A DNA stretch of 64,000 nt from Megamerina dolium. Taxonomy: Eukaryota > Arthropoda > Insecta > Diptera > Megamerinidae. The DNA is taken from NCBI GenBank assembly GCA_963854835.1, contig OY978525.1:118061018-118125017 (forward strand), read 5' to 3'. Below, one piece after another: positions 33,884 through 45,590 of this stretch. Below the pieces are notes generated by a model. That model was not told the DNA's origin. It made no database searches and was given only the letters and a program-made list of their open reading frames with translations. A program made the translations under genes and the position numbers. Numbering within the stretch: the stretch's first letter is position 1; every line of letters starts with the position of its first letter.

Positions 33884-36359
33884 CTATACTTTATGGACTT
33901 GAAACTTTATTTCTCGATTTTGTAGATGTCATTTTCTCCAAAATAATTCTATAGCAAATTATTTAATTAATTTAACTGCTAGCGACATTATTTTTGCAAA
34001 ACAAAAACCCAATTTATTTTCTGCTAGCAATGTATAAAGTATTTCAAAACTTATTTTTGACAATATTCGTACTTATTCATCGTATTTAGTTGAAATTGTT
34101 TGCTGCTGAACGTTTTTCAATTAAGCAAATATATGTATATATGTAGTATATATATAAACTGTCCAATAGAATATAAAGTATCTTATTGTTGCAATTATGT
34201 GCACTTACTTAATTGTAATTACTATGTAGGTACATCTATATGTATTAAAGTTATCTAAGAAGATTTTGTAAATTTATAATTCATACAAAATGAAAATACT
34301 AATAAAAACACATGTTTAATAAATATATACATCATCATGTACTGATAGCAAATAATTTATTAAATTTAATTGAGTTATTCAATAAGTTATTCATCTAATT
34401 TATATTAAATGTAAATTTGTAAATTTTATGCATATGCAATATGCCATATTTACATGATATGTATGTACATATGTACATATATTTTAATATTGAAGTTACC
34501 ATATTCGGTAATTGTATTTTTTAATGTGTTTAATTCATCATCCTAAAGTCAATATTTAAGAAAATTGTATAAATTTTATGAAACAAATATCATTTTTCTA
34601 TTGAATGTTGCTTTCAAAGTCAAATTTAGTTAATTTAATTTTATAAAATCGACTAATTTCTTAAAAAAAAAAAATTTTAACAGTCTTATTACACTTAAAT
34701 CCAGAATATGGTTTGCACCTATGTATTATTCATGCCACATTCTTCCCTTGGGAGGGAGGAAAATGGCAAAATATATATACAAATATATCAACACGTGTTT
34801 ATATTAAATAAAATTAATCGCTATAATTTATCATATGGGCATTCTTCATTCACTCATTGATTTATTCATTTATTTTACACACACACACACACACCATATT
34901 ATCATTTATCGATCCGATACGCAGTGGCATTTTCAGTATGACCTGCACTCTCTATCCCTAAGCTTCGGCTGGTTGTACACTGATGATAAATTGATTGACT
35001 TAAATTCAATATTTGCAATATATCGCTACAACAACAACAACGACGACACAAATGGCGACAAAACGAAAAAATAAAAACAAAATGAAATATGTATGCACAG
35101 GTAAATTGCTGTAATTTAAAGCGGCCAAGCGGTATGCTTCGTTTTCATAAATTGAAAAGCTTTTATTTTCATATGCATATTTTATTTTTGATTTTTTTTC
35201 TTTGAGCGACTTAATTTGTTTTTTTTTTCTTTTTTATAAAAATGTAAAATATCAAGCAAATATGTATATAAGTATATTGTATATGTGTACAGTGAAAGAA
35301 ATAAATCACCAATAATTACAGTTTTTCCAAAAAAAAAAAAAAAAATTAAAATCATAAAAATTTCTAAAAATCATATTTTTTTTTTTTTTTATTTTAGTCA
35401 TTATTACTTTTACATTGTATTTTCAAATATTTGCATATTTTTTTTTTAAACAAATCCATTATCGGTTATCTAATTTTCGATTTAAACAGTTTGAACAAAG
35501 TTTTTGAAAAAACCGTTAATAAACTACAATAGAATTCAAATTTATTTCACACAAATTTTTCTATAATATTGAACTAATTGAGTTATTAATAAATACAGTG
35601 GAGAGAAAAAAGCAATTTTTACAATTTCAAGTGTTGTTAATATTATTTTCTTCAGAGTATACTAATAGAGTCGTAGGAAAATGCAAAAATTTTGGGTTTT
35701 TCAGAAATATACATTTATAATATCTGAAAATTGTGAATATATTTAGTGTAAATCATTTAATATATTTTCGATTAAATTGTGATTGAAAATTGTTGTGGAA
35801 CTTTAGCAATATGCATTGCTTTGAGATATGATTTATGTATTAAAATTAAATTAAAAATAAAAATAAAACATGTAAAATTATACTTAAATTTATATATAAT
35901 ATTTAAATAAAAATAAAAATGTAAAATTATAATTAAATTAATATATAATAAACTCCAAAATAATTTAATTAAAATAAATAATGTGTAATATAATTAATAG
36001 AAATAATAAGAATTGATATATATCAAAAATAAGTATTCTCATATGTGCATATACATGCACAATCACACATTCACAACAACAACAATAATATTAGCAGCAG
36101 TCTTGTTCGTTAGCTAATTACATTATGTTAATGTTGCATTGCCAACATTAACGACGACAAGTACAAAGAGTCAAAGAAGAACGAGAGAAAAAAAAAATAC
36201 AACAATTTTAAATCAAAACAAAGAAGCTAGTTAACTAACTAATGTAATAAACGCTTAACAACGATGTAGAAATGATTACAAAAAGAGCAAATAAAAGAAA
36301 GAAAAATAAAAAAAAAATATAATATGCGAAAAGTTTCACATTGGCAATACAGAAGTTTA
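33884..36359. other. Intronic AT-rich sequence, no gene seen
   Basis: Poly-A/T tracts (34661-34680, 35331-35346, 35372-35392), a CA run at 34880-34894, and AT-only stretches near 35.8-36.0 kb. No coding segment recognised. Confidence 0.65.
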
Positions 36360-36800
36360 TATGCCCTATAGGTTGGAAATGAAACCATCACAGGGTGGCT
36401 TTTATCGAACACAATTTATGTGTTTGAGCTGAGCATTGAATGGAAAAACGGCCACAATACCTCGAAAAATAGGACAGAGTATGTTTGCAACATTACCATG
36501 TTTGTCAACATGTTGCTGAAGTTGTTTAAACATACTTAGGTATGTTAAAATGGAAAGTCCTACCCCACAAACCGTATAGAAGAGACATTGCACTTACCGA
36601 TTACCACTTGTTTCACATCGATAACACACGACATGAAATTTCAGTGTTTCCATTCTTACGAAGAAGTCAAAAATTGTGGCGAATCATGAATTGCTTCAAA
36701 ACATGTTGACTTTTCCCGACGAGGAATCAATACGCTGCCATAAACATGGGAAAAAAGTCATAGCTAACTATGACCAATATTTTGAGTAATATATAAATTC
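36360..36800 (+). pseudogene. Mariner-type transposase relic, C-terminal third
   Basis: Plus-strand remnant of another mariner lineage, with no recognisable inverted ends. Readable blocks, across frameshifts, are LSIEWKTATIPRKIGQSMFA, HYHVCQHVAEVVKTYLGM (the usual HDNARPHVAK block, with Asp replaced by Tyr, and a stop before KTYLG removed by reading through), LKWKVLPHKPYRRDIALTDY (third Asp), FHSYEEVKN, SWIASKHVDFSRRGINTLP and a terminal EKS.....PIF. It is well decayed, so an old copy. Confidence 0.75.
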
Positions 36801-37002
36801 ATTTTTTTACTTCAATAGAGGAATAAAAACAAAAAAAAAATCCCTCAAAACTAATTCAAGGCCCAGTACACTATGCAATATCTGTCAATTTTCCTTTTGG
36901 GTGTGACAAACGGAAGCACAAATTCAATATACTCTTGATTCTTTGAGTGTAGGGTATATAGTAAAATTATACGTTTTTTATTCACTTTGCTGTGTGTGCA
37001 AG

Positions 37003-37034
<32 letters not shown>

Positions 37035-37420
37035 GCACACTTGTTGTATGCACAAATGTGCGTTCATATGCATATGACGCGTTCTTTGTGGTGATAATGG
37101 AGCGTTAATTTTGTTTTCTTTTTAATAACAATAAATCGTTATATTAGCGTAATTATAATTACAAGGGAGAAACGAACGTTATATAAAAGTAGCACATTTG
37201 GATGAAAAAAAAAAAAAATCTTTAAAGTGATTTCAAATTTGTTTCAACTTAAGACTTTGATTTGCTTTAAGACATATTATCATGTATTTTATATCTCATA
37301 GATGACTGATTACAATAATTTTACCGTTATTTATAACACCTTCATTTATAATAAACCGATTCTGTTAAAATATAATTCATATTGAAACTGGTGATACTGA
37401 TGCTACTTGTTATATGCATT
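36801..37420. other. Intronic sequence with (CA)n, no gene seen
   Basis: (CA)n at 37006-37034, otherwise AT-rich filler. Confidence 0.7.
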
Positions 37421-37714
37421 CGAGGGCGGTCCCAGAACTACCCGATCTGACATGTAGATGGCGGCAGTAGATTGAAAAAATTTACTTTGGTGAAAAATGA
37501 CAACCTTATAAAACATATGTTTTAAGTCACAAGGCGCTAAGTTGTTTAGTATTTTTTTTTTGGAGCCATCGAAAGTTAACGACCTCAGGTGACCACGCCA
37601 GAAACGGCATTGGATGATCGCCGGCTGATGGTGTGTGAGCTAGGTGAAATTACAGACGTTTCAAAATTTGTTGTGTTTTCTTTGTTAGGTCGGGTAGTTC
37701 TGGAACGGCCCTCG
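37421..37714 (+). mobile_element. Internally deleted irritans-like mariner, 294 bp
   Basis: Both ends of the irritans-like family are intact (CGAGGGCGGTCCCAGAAC and its inverted partner), with TA after 37714. Inside, three short pieces of the parent are fused: the 5' leader to GACCTCAG, then GTGACCACGCCAGAAACGG, then the GCATTGGATGATCGCCGGCT segment to ATTACAGACGTTTCAAA, joined straight to the 3' tail. There is no transposase. It is a non-autonomous derivative that an active relative could have moved. Confidence 0.9.
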
Positions 37715-37716
37715 TA

Positions 37717-39322
37717 CTCGTCATAAGCATACATACGCATATTTGTTCTACAAATGATGATAGTAAGCAGATACAAAGTCTTAGTAACTAATGTAAGACG
37801 AACAACAACATTATGGATATCTATGTTTTAACCCTCAACATGCATGCGTTTTTATATCATACATATTATTGCTTTATGATGATGAGGATAATAATGATGA
37901 TGATAATGATGATAATGATAGTGATGATGATGCATTGTTTTATGACAAAAATAAAAGGATAAGAAAATCGTCATATATAAGAAGTACCCCATATTTCTTA
38001 GTATGCTACAGATAACGACTAGTCGTATTGTATGTATACGAACGAAATGTATTTGCATATGTGATGCGTATTGTATTGTCATTGAAATTATTGATAATAT
38101 TTATTATTATTTTTTTTGTACATAATTTTGACTATTTTTCCCACCTATTTTATTTGTTTTATTTTTGCTCATATGTCAGATTTTTTTTAAAGCTTTTGTT
38201 GTTGGTTTTTTGTTTGTTTGTTTTTCATTCTCTTTATTTTGTATAATACTTATTCCATTTTTCAATTTTTGTTCATTGTTGTTATTGTTGCTGTTGTTGT
38301 TGTTGTTGTTATTATTGCATTGTGACGTCCTTAATGCGAATCTAATGTTCTTTCGCATAGCCTCTTGTTAACTCATGCGCTCATAAAGACACAGAAGCGT
38401 ACACAGTATACATCCATCCACCCACTCACCTATATATGTATATAGTATATATATACTATATATTCATGCATAAGCATATATGTACATATATATATGATGT
38501 TTATGCAATATGGTACGCACTCACACACACGCATATAGTTCCCATTCAATAGAAGCAGAGAGAGAGAAAATGAAAATGAAAAAAAAAAAGAAAAGAAATG
38601 CGCTTATATACTTGAACTCAAATTGTCAACATCCTGTGCCATATATATTATATATCTATACCATAAATAATAAAGGCGCTTTCATAAATCCTGTACATAT
38701 ATAAGTATACATCGTATATACACACATTAGAGTGGTTCAAGTTGGAATGAATAGAATTAAAATTGCTATGATTTTTGTGTGCTGAGCATTAAAGGTTTTT
38801 TTTTTTCTTTGTTTCAAATAAGCCATATAGCAAATTTGTTCCAATTTGAAACAAGTTTTTAGATTTTATATGCATTTAGCATTGCTAGAAATTTATTTCA
38901 ATTTTTTTTTTTTTTTGGCATTACAAATTCAGATTCTATGTTCTAAAATTCATATCATAGGGGACTTAATATTATTAATTTTAAATATCGCTCAAAGGGC
39001 TTCAGATCCATTTTCGATGCATTTTTAATTGAAAATGATAATTTTGGTATTCGAAATTTTTAATATCAGCAAAATCTTACTGTTGTAAACCGATGTTTAT
39101 GTTATAAAGACGATGGCATAGACATTCTTCGAACTTCTTTCGGAATCTGTACACAGACATTTGGTAATGGCAGCTTTTTGCGATCTCAAAAATGTGATTT
39201 AAACTCAATATGATATCAATATATGGACCGACTTATGTTGCTTTATTATTTTCAGCACATTCTTGAATATTGGCTGGCTATTATTATATACACAAAATAT
39301 ATGTGTGTAGATCTCATCATTA
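37717..39322. other. Intronic sequence with simple repeats, no gene seen
   Basis: A GATGAT/AATGAT-rich stretch at 37873-37935 and (GTT)n at 38276-38314. Open frames in this stretch reflect these repeats. Confidence 0.7.
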
Positions 39323-39324
39323 TA

Positions 39325-40593
39325 TAGGGTTATCCATTTCGCGGTTTCAAAAGTATAGGGCTAGAATTCGACATCTGTCAAACTGAGTTGTTAAAAGAAT
39401 TTCTTTCTTTTTCAGTTCAAAGTCTGACATTTGCGAAAATGGATCGCTTAACTATCGCACAACGCATTAAAATTGTAAAAACCTACTACAAAAATGGTGA
39501 TTCTGCCACAGCCACATATTGTGCTTTAAGAGGAGATTATGGTTTACATAATCGTCCAACTACGCAAGCAATTGGCAAAATTGTGAAGAAATATGAAGAG
39601 ACTGGATCGGTTACAGATATTGTAAGGCCTGTGCATCATCGTTTCGCTCGTACCACCGAAAATATCGCTGCTGTAAGTGAAAGTTCTCAGGAATTAGGAC
39701 TGTCTTACGGCACATTATGGCGTATTTTGCATTTGGATCTACACCTACATCCATATAAAATCTAGCTCACACAACAACTGAAGCCAGCTGACCATTCACA
39801 ACGTCGTAGATACGTCGAATGGGTGCTTGAACAACAGGCGGTGGACGGCGATTTTTCGAACAAAATTTTCTTCAGCGACGAAGCACATTTCGCACTCGGT
39901 GGGTATGTTAAAAAACAAAATTGTCGTATTTGGGGTTCTGAGAATCCTCAAGTAATTGAAGAGAGGCCACTACATCCACAAAAAGTCTCTGCTTGGTGCG
40001 CTCTTTGGTCCGGAGGTGTGATTAGACCTTACTTCTTCGAAAACGACGTTGGAACGACTGTCACCGTCAATTCGGAGCGTTATGGTCATATGATAACCGA
40101 CTTTTTTTTGTCTGCTATTGAAGAATACGACTTAGAGAATATGTGGTTTCCACAAGACGGTGCCACATGCCACACAACTCGAGCGAATATGGCTTTATTG
40201 CAAGAGAAATTTTCTGGCCGCATAATTTCTCGTCGTGGGGATATCAAGTGGCCACCAAGATCATGCGATTTGACACCGCTTGACTTTTTTTTGTGGGGCT
40301 ACGCGAAAGACCGTGTTTATGCAGATAAACCTTTAACTCTTGAGCACCTAAAAACCAACATTCGTCATGTTATGGCTGAGATACCGCCCAATATGTGTCA
40401 AAAAGTGGTCGAAAATTACCTCAAAAGAATCGATGCTTGCAACAATTCGCGTGGTGGTCATTTAAATGATGTAGTATTTCACACATAATGTCAACGTTCA
40501 AACTTTATAATAAAAAAGAAATATCATGATAAAAAATATTTTATATGTGTTTTATTTACATTTACTTTTGAAACCGCGAAATGGATAACCCTT
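39325..40593 (+). mobile_element. DD41D (rosa-type) mariner, best preserved element
   Basis: Ends TAGGGTTATCCATTTCGCGG and its inverted partner share about 28 bp (through GTTTCAAAAGTA). TA flanks the element at 39323-39324 and 40594-40595. Length 1269 bp. The transposase gene fills most of it. The relic at 19803-20737 has the same TA|TAGGG...CCCTT|TA end arrangement. Confidence 0.9.
39439..40488 (+). pseudogene. DD41D transposase, single internal stop and small deletion
   Basis: Reading from ATG 39439 (MDRLTIAQRIKIVKTYYKNG) to the stop at 40486-40488 gives 349 codons in one frame. The only interruption is TAG at 39763 (codon 109), where relatives have CAG (Gln). The N-terminus is the helix-turn-helix region, with RPTTQAIGKIVKKYEETGSV; about ten residues expected between AAVSES and SQELGLS are absent in frame. 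Catalytic blocks are FSDEAHFALGGYVKKQNCRI (first Asp), WFPQDGATCHT (second Asp) and WPPRSCDLTPLDFFLWGY (third Asp). I count 41 residues between the second and third Asp, the DD41D spacing of the rosa mariner clade described from Ceratitis rosa. The frame is otherwise open, so inactivation looks recent. Confidence 0.9.
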
Positions 40594-40595
40594 TA

Positions 40596-42072
40596 TTATC
40601 AATTTCAAAATATACGATTATAGTAGTAGTATTTACAAAAATTTGCCTACTTGGTATACTACTGTAAATGTGTACAATCATTGATATGTGTACTTATACA
40701 TGTATGTATGTATAAAAGCATTTGTAATATTCTTTGTTATTTTGATGTCACTGATATAGCGCAGCTTCGTATATGTGTACAATCTTTACCGCCGCCATTA
40801 TCATTATAACAAACATATTGTTGTTAGTAACAACAACAATGTCATCGATAATAAATAATAATAATGAACGATGATTATGTTGATGATACGAGTAGAGTAC
40901 TATATGCTATCACATATATACATACATGCATATGCATATGTGTTGTTATAAACTTGTACCGTGTGTATGTAATAATAATGATGCAGAGGAAGAAAACCCG
41001 AAACAAACAAAAAAAAAAAAAAAAAAAAAAGCAAAAAACATCTATGACGACATATTAAGTATTTACTTCTGGCACCTGATACAACATTATTATTATTGTC
41101 AGTGAAATAACATTTTCTTTTTTTTTTTGTACATACATTAAGTATGTATATTTTATATCATCATTATCAGATGTGTCAAACGCATTATATGTACGCATGT
41201 ATATTGGTTTGGTTAAAATATATCAATATTTCTGTTATGAGCACAGATAAGATGACATGTTGATTTACGAATAATTTTTCATATCTAAATAAAGAATTAT
41301 ATGTAATAGTTATTAGAGGTGGTGATTTCGGCTTTAGATTTCATGAAATGGACTTATATATGTAGATGATGTGACGTTATGACTCTGAAATGATTTGCTT
41401 AATAATAATGCATTAAGATATTGGTAGATACAGATAAGCTGAATAGCGATGTTTGGAATAAAAATCCAATCGAGAATATGTAGACAAAGTCGCTGCACTA
41501 GATAGACTCTGAAAGAACGTTTGGCATTATGATATAATTTTTTTTTAAGCATTCAATTGGTTTGTGGCAAATATGTATGTCTTAGAACAGATTTTTTAAA
41601 CTTTAAATTCAACTCATGATATTTTCTGTATACAAGTGAATTCCATTGGAATTTTTTCACCACCATTCTCAAGAATATTGTGCTAAAGAGATTGTGCGAA
41701 TGGACCAACGCACTGATCAGCTATAATATTCACAATCAATTTTATGGAAAATTTGTGATTATGCCTTGATGTGTGGATTTAATAAATTAACCACCTTGCC
41801 TCTCTGGCTCACTGGGAACTATATTAGTACCATTATTGCTTCAAACTGCTATATGGAAGTATAAAGGAATCATTATTAGAGTGCAAGTGTTTATTTTGAA
41901 GTACAAATCTTTACTTGGACATCGATGTAGCCAACTCCTGCTTCTTGAAGTTTAAAATATATATTTCCGTTTTATTTTAGAAGTATTTTACAAATTTTTT
42001 CAAATAAATAGGTCCTACATAACACAATTGCCTTGAGCGCAATATATGGAATACCTAAATACATAAAAGTTA
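40596..42072. other. Intronic sequence, no gene seen
   Basis: Contains an A20 run near 41009-41029 and GATGATTATG-like tracts. The segment 41640-41960 is less AT-rich but matches nothing I know. Confidence 0.6.
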
Positions 42073-42074
42073 TA

Positions 42075-42494
42075 CCACCTTGATCAAAAAGTTCCCGGAA
42101 TAACCACCGTGTGGCGCTCCCATCATTCCAATTTGAGTTCTGTTTTTTTTTTATGTTAAGTTGGTACATCTGTTGTTGATATTCTCTCTAAATTTTAACG
42201 TCATAGTTTGATATTTGCAAAAGTTACGTAGCCAAAAATACATCTATCTCTGTAAGTGTTGGCGATTTTTTTTTACAATTTTCAATCAATATCATGTCAA
42301 AAAGTGTTGACGTCGCAAAATACATAATTTATTTGCGAGGCTGAATCTGATCCCACATTCATCAAAAGGATCATTACTGGAGACGAGACGAGACGAGATT
42401 ACAACAGATGTACCAACTTAACAAAAAAAAAAAAAAATTGGAACGATGGGAGCGCCACACGGTGGTTATTCCGGGAACTTTTTGATCAAGGCGG
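42075..42494. mobile_element. 420-bp mariner derivative with about 100-bp inverted ends
   Basis: Flanked by TA on both sides. The left arm starts CCACCTTGATCAAAAAGTTC and continues through CACCGTGTGGCGCTCCCATC and GTTAAGTTGGTACATCTGTT. The right arm is its reverse complement with few differences, so the inverted repeats are about 100 bp long. A residual coding piece in the middle reads DPTFIKRIITGDE (near 42350-42385), the first catalytic block of mariner transposases, so it arose by internal deletion of a larger mariner. Confidence 0.85.
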
Positions 42495-42524
42495 TATGCA
42501 TATATGATAATTTTTTTTGTTATT

Positions 42525-43655
42525 CACTGCTCTTGGGAGCATAGGACCTCAACAAGACTCTTCCAGTGGTTCTGTGCTGCTTTTTTTTTTTTGCGCCGTA
42601 CCATGTTGCGTTGAAATCGAGCTAGCTCGTGCAATATCGACCTATTTCAAGTATTTTTTGGTCAACCTCGACATCTGCTCCGGTGCGGCTTCCAGTCTAG
42701 TGCCATTCTTGTAATGCTATCTGAAGGTTTTTTTAAGCATGTGACCTATCCGTCGCCTCTTTCTATTTTCGATTTGCAACAGGAGGGGGTTTTTCATTCA
42801 TTAGTCTTCACAGCACGTCGTTGCTAATGGTGTTCGGCCAGAATATTCTACAAATGATACGAAGCCATCGAAAGTTGACGAAAGTTTGTTGGTTTTTGTG
42901 TAATGGTGTTAGAGATCAGCCATGTTTCACTTCCGTACAACAATACTGACTTCATACATGCGCTGAATATTTGTAGTTTTGTGTGCCTGGAGATTCACGA
43001 GCTCGCTCATACTGTATGCAGTCGCCCGAACGCCGACCTTGCTTTGTTTAACCTGCAGCTGAGATCTTCATTAGCTCCGCCATCTGTCGTAATAATGCAG
43101 CCCAGGTAACAGAAGTTTTCAACAAGGCTTTCCAAGAATGGACGGGTCAGAAGCACATCACTACGTGGTCGACCAAGGTCCATTCACCTCATCATACGGT
43201 GCATTGCCGTATTTTTGCTGCTACAACAACAACAACAAGCTTTCAACAAATTCCACCAAGCATCCGTCGACCATAATATGTCTTGCGTTTTTGTGGTTAA
43301 CTCTCATGGCCTTGGCCTTTGCGATGTTGTCCTCCAGTCCGACAGTACGTGCCAGCGGGACTAAGCTTTCCGCCTTCGCTTGCATGTCGATAAGTTTGTG
43401 TGCGAGGAGGCAGATGTCATCGGTGAAGTCCAAATCCTCCAGGTGCCTGCTAAAACTCCATACGATGCCTCGCCTGTGCAAGGTAAGTTGACACATGACG
43501 TCGTCCAGAACGATGGCGAAGGGAAGGGTCGACAGGGGCCAACTTTGTCTTACGCCCGCATTGGTGGAGTATGGGTTGCTGATGTTATTGTTATGAAGCA
43601 CTGCTAGTTCGGAATTTTTGTAAAGGGCTCTTAAATATTCATCAAACCAAACTGA
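42525..43655 (-). pseudogene. Non-LTR retrotransposon RT and 3' region, decayed
   Basis: Minus-strand relic of a third LINE type. In transcript order: YSTNAGVRQSWPLSTLPFAI (the QG.PLSP.LF region of the RT palm), then IVWSFSRHLEDLDFTDDICL (the xADD catalytic box, here TDD), KAKAMRVNHKNARHIMVDG, and, after an insert of about 100 bp that contains (CAA)n, FCYLGCIITTDGGANEDLSC, KLQIFSACMKSVLLYGSETW and a broken C-terminus ending RRRIGHMLK (frameshifted). Stops and frameshifts exclude function. The clade is not assigned. Confidence 0.8.
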
Positions 43656-45590
43656 CATTTATACACATATGGCTTACTTATGAAACTCTTCCAATATTGC
43701 ATGAATTTGAACTAAAAATTTTTCCAAATTGTTCCAAAATTTCTGATATTGGCATCTCTATACTTTGTACTTCATCCTCATACTTACATATGTACATATG
43801 AAATATGTATATTTAAAATTACTCATACGTCATGTATGCCTAGTATGATGATGGTAGAATTCAATGTTAAACAATTTCAATAATTTTATACTTTTATTTA
43901 TTTATAAAAAAACATTGTATGTGAATAACTACATACATGCAAAGTTTCACACATTTCAATACAAAAATATTCATTTTAGTAAAATAAATATTTCCTGCAA
44001 ATGCTGCCAATCTACAATTCAATTTGAATATGTACTTGTGTGTATACATAGGCTGCAAATAACTTTATAACAAAAGAAATATCTACATATACTATACAGT
44101 ATAATGTATAAATATGTATATATGATGAAACAAGGCATACACACAAACACACACACACACACATATATGTAAGCAAACGAAAGCAAAAATGAAATAAAAG
44201 GTTATGAAAAAACAAAAGAACCAAAAAATTACCCCTCTGTATTGCATGCAATTTATATATATATATGTCCATATACAAAAAATATATATTTGTATATATG
44301 ATGAGTCATAAATAACAATTGCTGCCATATACGCACACATCAATACTTATACACTATCTACTATATATCCTTATGCACATAAAAAGAAATAATATCAATT
44401 GTGATGTGAATATATGTTTATGTGTGTGTGTGTGTGCGTGTGTGTGTGCACATATACATACACAAATACATATACGCAATATGTCCTTCACAAAGTATGT
44501 TATCCAGTTGATAATCAGTAAAATACACTTCCTGCCAGTAACAAAGTAATGTTGGTGGTTAACTGCTTGGTTGGTATGGCAATACCCAACAGTAACTGTT
44601 TCTGTTTCTGCTTATACTTTCAATGCTTATAGTATATTTTTTTGTGTGTTTATTATATTTTGTATGTATGTATATATGTGTGTGTGTTTGTGTGCCCTTT
44701 CATTGTTATTACTTCTTTTGACGTTGCTCTGTTCGTTTCATTTTGCAACTTTCTTGTGTCTATGTGCTCCATCGTATATTGCAAATAGTATAACATTTAT
44801 ATAACTGCATAGAATTTCATTTTGTTGAACTTATTAAATACCAAGTGTATTGGTGTACCTTTATTTTTGTGGCTGTTTGTTGTTTGCAAGACTTCTAAGC
44901 TACTATCACTAGTTGAACCTAGTTGTGATTATTTGCAGTGGCTTACTATTATTCATATCAGAGCATACTGTATGATCTCTTTCGATATTAACATTGCAGA
45001 ATATTTATTCTATTTCTTTGATTTCAGCTCTTGGTCTATCTCTTTCTGTTACTCTCACCCTTTCGGCTACAGTAGTTTGACTGGTGTATTTGTGTATAAA
45101 CGATTCGTTTGCATTTTTATTTATCATCATTTTTTTAATTCCATTGCGCTTTAGTTATTTGCACATGTAATACATAGTTGTAGTCAATATTTGCCTTTAT
45201 TTGTAATAACTGACAGCATAATATAGAAAATAAATACGTCTACACTTCGCATATCTGAAAAACATGTTTTTATGAAAATAATTCTCAAAGCTTATATGAA
45301 GTACTGTGAATACATTTTATAAACATAAACAACAAAATCATAATTATTTTAATGAAGTTAAAATTAAGTTCCGCTAAAAAATTTGAATTTTTTGAATTTC
45401 AAATTACACTGTGACACAATTTCAAGGTTATTTTCTGGGGGCGCAATGATTCCAACTTAGGATTAAAGGTCCATATAGTGAAAACTCCGAATTTTTTTAC
45501 ATTCTCAGAGCAAATTTTCTTTATGGCTATATTAAATTTGCAATTTTTGTGCCAGAGTGCTTTTAGAATAAGTTGAAAAATGGGTTAAAA
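43656..45590. other. Intronic AT-rich sequence, no gene seen
   Basis: CA/TG runs at 44137-44162, 44419-44450 and 44677-44694. Several open frames here are hydrophobic and low-complexity, without conserved motifs. Confidence 0.65.

Noticed and set aside
35281..35640. CAGTG-type motifs at 35291 and 35597 as Tc1-like ends
   Set aside because: They are in the same orientation and have no inverted partner or coding remnant between them.
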